Assembly (NCBI GenBank): GCA_023014485.1
Contig: JAJOZX010001075.1
Coordinates: forward strand, 1-64,000
From: Bathynomus jamesi
Lineage: Eukaryota > Arthropoda > Malacostraca > Isopoda > Cirolanidae
Reading direction: 5' to 3'
Length of the DNA: 64,000 bases
Part shown: positions 1 to 10,300 of the stretch, in pieces
Position numbering within the stretch: the stretch's first letter is position 1
How the letters are laid out: each line of letters opens with the position of its first letter
Notes under the pieces: model-generated
Databases searched by the model: none
What the model saw: the letters and a program-made list of their open reading frames with translations, nothing else
Told to the model about the DNA's origin: nothing
Translations under genes and position numbers: made by a program

Positions 1-33
1 GGCAAATAAAAATAGGTAATTTTTTGGGACACC

Positions 34-37
<4 letters not shown>
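1..37. repeat. possible Tc1/mariner-type terminal remnant
   Basis: The first 37 bases end in gggacaccct just before a (TA)n array. This resembles the outer end of the Tc1/mariner-like element near 61.87 kb, which ends gggacaccctgta. Only one end lies in the window, so no element can be delimited. Confidence 0.25.
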
Positions 38-68
<31 letters not shown>

Positions 69-71
<3 letters not shown>

Positions 72-837
72 TGTTGGAGTCCTCGAGGCCGGCCTCGATG
101 CCGATTTTCCACGGCCTTGGCCTCGCTATGTATGCTCGGCCTTGTCCTCGGCCTCGGCCTTGTCTCGACACCTTGGCCTCGAAAAATACGCCGAGGCCGG
201 TCGAGGCCGCCCGTTTGATTAATTTTTTATTGGATATTTTTATTTCAATAAGAGTGGTGAGAACACCATCTTTCTCTCGCGATCAGACAGGTAGCTATTA
301 AACTAAGTAATAAGTAACACAATGTCGTTTATGTTAGAATACAATTTAATAAATTAATTTATATACAAATAATTAATCAGTGGGGAATGGCGTATAGGAG
401 CGATGGAGCGATCGCTCCCCCTTGCATGAAACGATAAATATTAATTTAACAGAAAAAATATTAATTTTAAGATATTAAAATAATATTCTTAAAATATATT
501 TTAAAAATTCATGTGACATGAAACTTATAGCATAGCTTCAAACAGCGTACCACTGTTTGAATAAAAAATAATATTGCAGCCGGATGGAGCGATAAATTTT
601 TTGCTCAAGTAAATATAAATTATATGTTACTGCTGTAATGAAAATATAAGTGGAACAATCGCGAATTTTTTTATAATAAGTTTATTTTTGCTAATAGTTA
701 CTGGCCTCGGCCTTGGCCTCGGCCTCGGACACTGTGGCCTCGACCTTGGGCCGGCCTCGAACACTGCAGCCTCGGCTTTGGTCTCGGCCTCGGACACTGC
801 GGCCTCGGCCTCGGAGGTCGTGGCCTTGACTACAACA

Positions 838-840
<3 letters not shown>
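69..840. mobile_element. non-autonomous hAT-type element, GGCCTCG-rich
   Basis: The element starts CAGTGTTGGAGTC at 69 and ends with the inverted match GACTACAACACTG at 840, a 13-14 bp terminal inverted repeat of the CAG type usual in hAT transposons. It sits in (TA)n on both sides (38-68 and 841-868), so the expected 8-bp target duplication cannot be told from the array. Two GC-rich zones (75-215 and 703-830) consist of degenerate GGCCTCG/GGCCTTG heptamers in opposite orientation and could pair as a large stem. The middle (220-690) is AT-rich and has no coding potential. Reading frames here are low-complexity artefacts. Confidence 0.6.
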
Positions 841-868
<28 letters not shown>

Positions 869-1805
869 CTTGAGGTGAATGGACGTGCTGTGTCTCTCTC
901 TGTATTAACACCCAAATAAGAAGGGAATAAACTATGCGGCGGTTTATTCTCTTTACACCCGAAAGTGTATAAAGTATCAGGGAATCCGTGCATATAATAT
1001 ATAAAGTGAAATTCATTAAAATTAAGAAAGTGCAATACAGTTTACATAATTTATCACCAGTTTTAAGTATATATTTGAAACGAAATACGGTTGGCATTCG
1101 AGAAAGTTTGAAACAAGGCAGGAAAAAGGTCATAAAACGCAAAAGTCAGAAAACCCTAGACCATCGAAAGGAAAGAAGTAAAAATAAAAATAAATAAATA
1201 AAGAAAGAATTTGTGTGGGTATTTCTTTTTACGCTAATTAAGGAATAGCATGCAATTTTTGTAATCTGGAAACAACGGAAATTGCTGCGATTCGATGCGA
1301 CTTCTGGCAACGACTGCAAGACTTTATCTGCATGAATTTGGATGATAGGGAAATAACTCTTGTCTCGAATGCGAAACATTTCCTGGGGATCAAATTTCTA
1401 TGTGGCGCATGTACACAGACGGTAAATTCATTCGCTGTATTTAAAGAAATGGAGATAGCAGACTCGAATGTTACAAAAAAGGATGAAATAATTGTGGGAC
1501 AAGTGTCCGGAAATGCCCCAACGAAAACCGGGTGGATGGGAGAGAGGATGAAATAACGAAAAACAGCATAATAACGAACAACAATTGAATAAAGAATGAC
1601 AGTATAAACAATATAATACGGAAGGAAGACATAGATGAAGGAAAAGAAATAAGTAAAAGTAGCGAAGTAGTTAAACTGTCCAACGAGCGAAATGATAAAA
1701 AGATAATAACTAAAAACGTAGAAAATAAACAGCCAAAAAAAAAAAATGATAATACCAAAATTAAGAACTTTGAAAATAATAAGAAAACAAGAAGTAGAAG
1801 CATAG

Positions 1806-2554
1806 AAAATATCGTATGTAAATACTATGCGAAAGGGAACTGCAGATATCGGGGTGGGCAATGCATATATGCACATCCCACATTATGCAACATGCATTAC
1901 ACAAGTGGATACTGCAAATTTGATAAGCAATGCAAGTTCCACCATCTTACGGTCTGCAACACCTATGCAAGGTATGGGAGTTGCAAATACGGAAAAAAAT
2001 GCCGTTACCACCACCCTCAAAGGAACGCAATGGGTGAACAGGAAAAACGAACATCAAAGAAGAGTGCCAATTTTTTAGACGAAGCCAACACAATTCAGCT
2101 GCTAAATACTATAAAGCAATTACAAAATCAGCTGACAAATATAGGAATCCGAGAGGCAACGAAACCGGCACCCCCATTGGAAAACGAATCGGAACCACCT
2201 GTATGCGAAAACGATAGAGAAAAAATAAAAATAATCCTAGCCAATATTCAGGGCCTTAAATCAAATCATTCTCCGGACAAAGTTTTATACCTGAAAGGAC
2301 TCATGCAAGAAGCCGGAGCAGACTTTGCATGCCTCACGGAAATTCATCTAAAGGACTGCCAGGCGAACTGTGAAAATTATGAGTCCTGTATTGACAAAAA
2401 AGAAATACAAATTGACAACTATAACATCCTCCGAGCAGACGGAACAGTGAGACGTAAAGAAGGATGTGCTATTTACACACGCGAAAGGCATATGGCAGAA
2501 ATGACTATAAGTACCTCAAACAGCTACGTAGAATGCGTAGCAGCAAAAGGATAG
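1806..2554 (+). pseudogene. LINE copy 1: CCCH zinc fingers plus endonuclease N-terminal half
   Basis: One open frame from about 1806 to 2554 encodes three consecutive CCCH zinc fingers (motifs CKYYAKGNC, CKFDKQCKFHH, CKYGKKCRYHH), then a short coiled-coil-like stretch (LLNTIKQLQNQL), then the start of an AP-type endonuclease (IILANIQGLKSN, CLTEIHLK). Fingers and nuclease therefore lie in one polypeptide. The endonuclease breaks off at 2554: compared with LINE copy 3, roughly 180 nt carrying the GDFN catalytic block are missing before the sequence resumes at about 2535-2560 in another frame. CCCH fingers usually bind RNA; in this position they probably play the RNA-binding role of a LINE ORF1 product (inference). 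Confidence 0.8.
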
Positions 2555-4932
2555 GAAAAAATATATGTATACACCAGGACAAGGGAGGCACACGAGAAGA
2601 CCAGGAGCAGGTAAAAATGCTACTAGCTCTAGCTGATGAATTTATGTTAACGCAAGAAATAACAGAAAAAACAAGAAAAAACAACTGCCTAGATTTGGTA
2701 TTCACAAACAACAGCAACCCAATTGATAATGTAGAAATATCCCCAACTATGATATCGGACCACAACATCATTGAAATAACAACTAATATAAAGGCAACAG
2801 GAAAGGAAAGAACACGCACAATAGAAAGAAGTAAATTCGAAATTTTTAATTTTCACTCCAAATCATGGAAGTAATAGATTGGAAAACCATTTTCGAGGCC
2901 AAGACAACGGAGGAGATGCTAATGACTTTAGAGGAGAAGACGTTAGAAATTGTGGAAAAACATGTCCCAAAAATACAACAAAGCGGAAAGAGAAGCAGGT
3001 TCGAGAGACAAAAGAGGGCATTGTTCCGGAAAAGAAAAAGAGTGACTGCAAAATTAAGTAACTGTAAGGATAACAACATCAGGAAAATAGTAAATGATAA
3101 ACTGCAAAATATCGATGACGTCATACAGGAACTAATTGAGAAGCATACAGAAAAAGAAGACGACGACGCTATAGAAGCGATAAAGACTAACTCAAAATAT
3201 TTCTATAATTTCGCAAAAAGAAAGTCGAAAAACCATGCGACTATTGGACCTTTAAAAAACGAGAACAGTGCTTCATCTGATGATCTAACAGAAGTATCTG
3301 AAATATTAAGAGTACGAATCATCTTTCAGTATCCCAAAAACTTACAAATTGATATACGATAGAAACACGTTCTTTGAAGAAGAACTACAAGGGGAAAGTA
3401 TAAAGGACTTCGACTTTACGACGGATGATATTACACAAGCCATAGGGAAACTAAAAACACACTCAGCGGCAGGACTGGATAAACGGAATGCCACACTGAT
3501 CTAAAAAAGCAAGAATGCAATCGCTGAGCCCCTATATTGCATATGGAGACGATCACTAGACACGGGAGAAATACCGGGCATCCTGAAGAGCGCGAACATA
3601 GTCCCAATATATAAAGGAGGAGATCGATCCGAGGTCGAAAACTATAGGCCAGTGTCGCTTACATCTCATCTCACTAAAATATCTGAAAAAATAGTTAGAC
3701 AGAAAATCTGACTTTTTGGAAACTCAGAAAAAATTCAATGATAACCAACATGGGTTTCGGTCAGGCAGATCATGCCTATCACAACTAATGGAACACTACA
3801 ACAACATTATTGATGCACTTGAAAGTAATGAAAACTATGATGTAATATACACAGACTTTGCCAAAGCGTTCGACAAGTGCGATCATGGAATCATAATACA
3901 TAAACTGAAATATATTGGAATAAGAGGAAAAGTAGGGAAATGGATATATAATTTCCTTAGTGAGCGGCGGCAAGTCATTACAGTACAAGGAATATCTTCA
4001 TCAGAATCAGAAATCCTCAGCTCAGTACCACAAGGAACAATATTAGCTCCACTACTCTTCATAATCATGCTAACTGACATACAGTAGATGAGGACGTTAC
4101 CAGAGACAGCACAGTAACATCCTTTGCGGATGTCACAAAGATCAGTAGAAAAATAAGAAACCCAGAATATATAGGATCTCTACAAACCGACATGAACTGA
4201 ATCTACAAGTGGACGGAAGACAACAATATGAAGTTTAACACTGAGAAATTACAGCTGTTATGGTACGGAAAAAGAGAAGACCTAAAATCCATAGAATATT
4301 ATACCCTAAATGGACAAGATATTCAGAGAAATTCTAGAGCAAAAGATTTAGGGGTTGTAATGACTGATGACGCGAAATTTGAAATACAAAATAAGATAGC
4401 AGTAAACAGAACAAAGAGAATAACGGGGCAGATATTAAGAACTTTTAAACGAAGGGATAGGAATGTAATGATTCCTCTATTGAAAACCCTGATCATACCC
4501 AAATTGGAATACTGCTCTGTCCTAACATCCTCATATGAAAAAGAAGGACACCTGGAAGGGATTCAGAGAAGCTTCACAGCCAAGATCAAGGGGTGCAAAC
4601 AACTAAATTACTGAGAAAGGTTACGCGAACTAGACCTATATTCACTGGAAAGGAGAAGGGAGAGATACACCATTATTTACACTTGGAAAATAATGGAGAA
4701 ACTAGTCCCTAATCTTACTTTGACCCCTATAACTCCCCAAACAACGGTGGAAAGTAGAAAAGGTAGACTGTGTCGTGTTCCCAAATTAAAGGCTAGACAG
4801 GAAACATCCTTAACCCTGAAAGAAAATAATTTTGTTGTGAGAGGACCAAAACTGTTTAATCAGCTGCCCAAAGACCTAAGAAACACGAAGGGAGTTGCAG
4901 TGGAAATCTTCAAAAGAAGATTAGACGCCTGA
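2540..4932 (+). pseudogene. LINE copy 1: endonuclease end, reverse transcriptase and C-terminal domain
   Basis: Split across several frames. 2540-2865 carries the endonuclease end with SDHNIIEI. 2865-3360 is the basic linker. 3590-4087 is RT, with YRPVSLTSHL, the catalytic block DFAKAFDKCDHG and SVPQGTILAPLLF. 4087-4614 continues with SFADVTKISRK, where the second catalytic Asp of FADD is replaced by Val. 4693-4932 is the C-terminal domain (VRGPKLFNQLPKDLRN). The function would be target-primed reverse transcription, but stops at several points and the FADD to FADV change rule out activity. Confidence 0.85.
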
Positions 4933-5100
4933 CTCAGAACAATCCCTGATCCCTGATGAGCCGGGCGTACCTGGCTATGTGAGGTGGAGAGTACAAGAAA
5001 CCAACTCACTACTTCACCAGGCCAATTCGCGAAATGAGGAATTATCACGCGGAACCTTTGTAAGGTTGTAAGGTAAGGTTTTATTTATATATATATATAC

Positions 5101-5263
5101 CTTTCAACCTTTCAAATGTTCCGTGCGATGATTCGTCATTTCAGGAAGGTCAAGCTTGTCGCCCTTCCTCTCGCCTGATGAAGTAGAGAATTGGTTTCTT
5201 GTACTCTCCACGTCACATAGCCAGGTACACCCGGCTCATCTGGGATTGTTCTGAGCCAGGCTT
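5101..5263 (-). mobile_element. 5'-truncated 3' tail of CCCH LINE family (inverted)
   Basis: On the minus strand this reads GCCTGGCTCAGAACAATCCC, then the gatgagccgggtgtacctgg signature, then GCACGGAACATTTGAAAGG, matching the 3' UTRs of LINE copies 1 and 2. It lies tail to tail with LINE copy 1; both 3' ends run into one shared TA-rich array at about 5083-5100. Another TA array (5264-5282) flanks its truncated 5' side. Confidence 0.75.
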
Positions 5264-5282
5264 ATATATATATATATATATA

Positions 5283-6171
5283 CACACACAGGTATGTGCA
5301 GAAGATTTGAAATACCTTAAAATTAACAGAAATTACCTATAACATCACTGATGGATTTTCAGTACTGATAATGAATTTGGTAACACTTTTTAAGACTTGT
5401 TAACTTCCTCAGAAAGATTTGGTGTAATTATTATTTGCTATATTATTAGTTTTAATATGCCACACATTTTTAGCTTTTTCAGTTTCTTGGTAAGTATATT
5501 TAAACTACAGAGTGGTAAGAAATTCAGTACATCAACAGCACATCATTGCTCAAAAGTAGCATCCACGTTTCACGTGACTTTATTGGCCAAACTTGAAAAG
5601 TTATAGGGTGATGCAACTCTTTTGGCCAAAGCCAGCATTAGCTAAAAGAGTTACATCCCCTAAGAATCTAGCTATTTTAATTTTTTTGTACCTTGACTCA
5701 CGTCATTGTCAGAGAGTCTTAAATGGCATTAAATGCATATGCGTAAGGCTTCTTCTTTCATTTCACGCATAAGCTTTAAAAGAACGTATCAGGTAAACTA
5801 ATTATGACAGATACACCTTTGGCTCTTTATGCAACTCTTCTAACCAACGACATTTTAATAACTTAACTTATAGAATTAAAGTTAGAGCTAATTAGCTTCA
5901 CTTTTTCTTCAGTTAGAGCATTTTCTAAGAAACGGGTTTCAAACACTTGATCCTCGAATGTTTCTGGCGCAGACCGTACGAAATGGAATGAATATCAATG
6001 AAGAAGAATCGGAAAATATTATATTCTTTTTAAAATATGAATCATAGGCATAAATATGCTATAAAGGAATGTAGGTGAATACGCAACTATCATACAACAA
6101 TTTCAGTTTCTTTATACATATGTTGTACGTATAGAATCCCATTCACGAACACGCACGATTTTGCATAATAC
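5283..6171. other. AT-rich non-coding stretch
   Basis: I see no coding region or recognisable repeat, apart from a short CA tract at 5282-5290. It is probably host intron or flank downstream of the Ig exon at 17.0 kb. Confidence 0.4.
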
Positions 6172-6490
6172 GAAGTTTGCCCCTGCCCCCAGGGTTCGAA
6201 CCCACCAACTTTTGAATAGGAGGTAGGGGCGTTAGCCACTACACTATGACAGGACGAAAGTAAACATAACTTGTCACATATTTAAACAACCTAGGAACCA
6301 CATAACGTTTTCGCATCCAGAGGCGTTTTACGTGTTAACCCTCTGGATGCGAAAGCGTTATGCATTTCCTCGGTTGTTTAAATATATGACAGGTTGTGTT
6401 AACTTTCACCCCATCGTAGAGTAGTGGCTAGTGCCCTTACCTTCTATTCAAGAGCTGGTGGGTTCGAACCTTGATGCGGGCAAATTTTTA
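6172..6490. repeat. palindrome carrying two opposed tRNA-like (SINE-type) sequences
   Basis: Two arms of about 155 bp are inverted copies with the axis near 6330. The centre is nearly perfect: cataacgttttcgcatccag (6302-6321) against its complement at about 6342-6362. Each arm has a Pol III-like A box (tagtggctaacg on minus, tagtggctagtg on plus) and a B box ggttcgaacc, 35-40 bases apart as in tRNA-derived SINE heads. Neither arm folds into a complete tRNA with paired acceptor ends, so these are SINE-type sequences and not functional tRNAs. TA repeats follow on the right (6487-6518). Confidence 0.7.
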
Positions 6491-6499
6491 TATATACAT

Positions 6500-7302
6500 A
6501 TACTATATATATATATATGTCCGCAGCTGAAATGAGCTTGAGATCCGTAGTGTAATATAGCGAGTCGCCTCACAAGCCGTTTTCATTTATAAGAATTCAT
6601 ATTAAAATTACAGTAGTTCGTAGCTCCTTGTTTAAATATTCCAAATTACAAAACAGAAAGAATCTCATTCATGAGGTTTCTTCGTAGTTGGATAGATAAA
6701 TAAATAATTAATGGAAAAGATCCTATGGCAAAATCTGGAGCTTAGTCGTTTCTACGAAATTGGTAATCATGAGGGGATTCATGACACATACAGTACTTCT
6801 CTTGTACTAAAAGTTGCCGCCATCGTTTTTCATTTATAGATAATATTCGTAATAATGATAATGATAAACTTTATTGGCAGGATATAAACCCCATAAAATA
6901 GTATAATATTCTTGAAGATAATAAGCGATAAGATAAATCAAACAATAATAAATTTGAAGAACTAAAAATTACTTGTATGACTGAAAGAGAAATAAAAATA
7001 AAACACGTATTGAAACAAGCAGTAATAAAAACTAGCCACAGCTAAGACTACAAAAAGAAAGAAAATGGAAATAAAAATAAAAAGTACACGTAGTGACAAT
7101 ACCACCATACATATGGTAATGATAATGACAATAATAATGTTTATTGGCAGGAGACAGATCCCCCCAGCCACCTAAAAAAAGTACAGTATCCATCAAAGTA
7201 ATGAACGATACAACAAATTAAACAATAAATTTATAAAACAAACAAAAAAATAAAAATCACGTGTAATGGAATTTGTGCGGGGGCGAAATCCTATTTTTTA
7301 TA
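6500..7302. other. AT-rich region with a repeated tttattggcagga motif
   Basis: There is no coding potential. A block beginning gataatgataaactttattggcaggat (about 6855) recurs at about 7120 (aataatgtttattggcaggaga), each time followed by a similar A-rich stretch. This suggests a degenerate tandem duplication of a repeat tail. Confidence 0.35.
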
Positions 7303-10300
7303 ATAACTTGGACTTGAGATCTGTTAAGCATTTTATTGCTGTTTTTATATCTGATGTGTAGATTCCAATTCCAAGTGCTGCCACTCTGTAACTTTTGGGC
7401 AATTTGAGCTATTCACCTTCAGAGTTTGCCTACCCACGAAAAGCGCACATGCACGGGTACTCTGCCATATTTAAAGAAAATAAAGGTTTTTGTACTTTAA
7501 TGTGTCATCAAAGTGTATTACAGTGGTTATACTGATGGAACACATAAATAATGCAGTATATTATGTACGTCTGGTCTTTATAAGCAAAAGAAATTGCAAA
7601 TGCCTTTGCCAAAATTTGCCAAAACACTTTCAATGTAATTTTGTCAGATCTATTTTTCCACTTACTTAGATGTTTTCCAATATATTGTATATCTTTCTTT
7701 TCATGATAAAATGGACCATGTAAAACACTCCAGGGCAGTAACAACTTTGTGAAAATGACTGACAAAGCAGACAATGGCTGTATATTCAAGTGTGAAAAAC
7801 AAGAAGTCCTGACCAGTGTGTCCCACACACATACAATCGCATACAATCCGTAGTTAGAGCAAGCCAAGTACATCTGTATCATAAATTGACTGAACAGCTA
7901 TCATTGAACACTAATCTGTCAGTAAGCTGCCATAGATCATGTATATCAACATATACATCAAAGACTTACATAGAGAGATTCAAGAAGAAACAAAGGAAGC
8001 GAGAAGCATCACATGAACCTCCCCGAAAATGACTGCATCATTCTGAAGAGAAGGCATTCTCATTCAGGGAGAACTGTATATTTTGTGATGATAAATGTGC
8101 AGAGCGACTCCCAAGCATCCTTATAGATGGGGAAAATACTGTGTAGTGAGAACAGTAAATCGACCAGGGAGACACACATTCAAAGATGTTATTCTACGTG
8201 TGTGTCAGCTACGAAATGATGAATGGTCTCATGACGTCCAAAACAGGCTATGTGGGGCGACTGCCGACCTTCATGCAGCAGCTGCGCGATACCACAAAGG
8301 CTGCACCAAATTATTTATGCATCCAAAGTATATTGGCCTTCTAAGAGATAAAACACGTGAAGAAGATGATGGCCCAGTGGAAGCAGTCATTGACAGTATA
8401 CAGAAGGACGAACAGCATATATGGAAGAGCATTGAACTGTTCGAAGTGTATCATGAGTATGGTGGCAGTAAACTTTCCCGGAAGAATCTAGTCAGATCAC
8501 TTTGTGACCATTTTGGTACTTCATTGCTGCAGTTGTCATCACCTGGTGTTGTCAATTTATTTGTGTTCAGTAAAACATGTGCTCTACTGTAAATACTGGT
8601 GAGGCAAATGATGATGATACTACTATAAGAAAGATAGCCTCAGATATTACCAAGGAAACGTAAAAACTGACAGGAAGTTCTACAGTGGCAGACTAAACAG
8701 GAAAAACATTGACTTGGAGGTCAGTCCAACTCTACTCCAGTTACTCTCTGATTTAAAAATTCCTGATCAATCATTCTGCTTTGGTGGCTAGTGTAATTAC
8801 CAGTTGCATTACCAAGGCCTCAAGACAACTGCCGTTAGGAATAACAAATCTATTGATGAACTGAATCGTTTTGGCATCACTACTACTTATGATGACTTCA
8901 AGCGCTTCAAACCACTGCAGCTGCAGCTGCTGTGAATAGTAGAAAACAGAGCTTAACACCTGGATCAAAACTTGTTCAAGCTGTCGGAGACAATTTTGAT
9001 GCTGTTATGTCTTCTTCAAATGGACTAAAACGGACTCAGAGTATGGCTTTGATCATTACTCAGAAAAAAGAAAATGTACCAAGTGCAAATGATGACGAAT
9101 TCATACTAAGACTACATAAAGAAAATCTGAAAGAAAGTCAGGTTCCTGAAATATCGGTGTGCCGTTACAGAGGGCCCAGAAACCCACCAGTGTCAAAAAG
9201 TGAAGCTGAGCAGGCATTGCCGAGCCTCAAAGTGTTAGCTCATCAAGTTGTGAGTCTTCAGAGAGATTTCATGTTTTTGAAGTCAATACTGTAGTCACAG
9301 ATTCCACAACTCCTGAGTATAATGGTTTCAACACCCAGCTTGTCCGCAAAGCAGGATGGGCAATGCAGCCAGCAACTAAGGTTACCTATCTACCACTGAT
9401 AGACATGTCGCCAGCTGATCCAGACACTGTCTTGCTGGATTGCCTGATCAAACCAGTATTTATTATGGTGCTGTTTGTTCGTGCAGAGCGCGAAGGAGAT
9501 TGGCCATTGCATCTCTTGGCCGTCTCACGTATGCTGCCCTATTTTGCTGCTGCTTCCCACTGGAATTACTTCAGATATACTACTGTTTATGTAATGAAGA
9601 TGACCAAGATGCCCATGGACACTTTGTGAACACTTTATAAACACTTTATGAACAAGGAGCATGTAATGAGGCACCAGCTAGGATTATAGAATGGGATATG
9701 GGCAGACATGATGATTGAGAGAAACGTGATGCGACATGGGCATGGTCCTGCAGGTATGACAGGGATTACCTTGAATCAAAGAGCTCTGGAACGTGGGTGC
9801 TTAGTCTCCACATAACTAGTCAACTTCAAAAGATCTTTTTGAACTCAGTATCAACTACAAGTGTCCTGAAGTCACATTTCATAAGGAGGAAGGACAATCC
9901 TGTATCGTATTTGATGGAGAAGACAGGAAGAAAATACGTAATATGTTGACTACCTGTATTGCACCGTTTCATCCAGATGGACATCCTAAGGACAGAGTGA
10001 ATATAGAGACTCGTGAATTGGCATCTGATGTTGTGAATGTGGATAGAGCATGTGAAATTGGTACCAAACAAATGGCAAGTTTTCAAGCTGGCCTGCCTGA
10101 TAGTTTCTATGGAGCACTGAAGAAGAATGTTATCACAATGGCATCAGTCAAGAAATCTGTCAAAGTGGGAGATGAGCATGTAGTCGATACAGCTTTGATT
10201 TATTCTCGTGTGATAGCAGTACAACTCTCCCGTGAGTCCCTTACGATGGATGACATAATCAAGTATGAATTGTCCCAGTCCCAACATCAGTGTTTGCAGA

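Larger units (their letters stand above)
1240..5082 (+). mobile_element. non-LTR retrotransposon, CCCH-finger LINE copy 1
   Basis: This is a decayed but nearly complete LINE with a CR1/L2-like RT. In order it holds an N-terminal Cys-rich region (C-x2-C near 1246 and 1398), three CCCH zinc fingers (about 1815-2030), an apurinic endonuclease, a linker and a reverse transcriptase, followed by the conserved terminal stretch and a 3' end in (TA)n. Its 3' UTR carries the family signature gatgagccgggcgtacctgg, also seen in other copies in this window. Many stops and frameshifts and a deletion within the endonuclease show it is dead. Its 5' limit is uncertain; 870-1240 may be its 5' UTR. Confidence 0.85.

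Noticed and set aside
627..1142. 171-codon minus-strand frame
   Set aside because: It runs through the heptamer repeats and (TA)n, giving low-complexity peptide (IYIYIYIY, repeated Arg/Ala/Glu); it is part of the hAT-type element.
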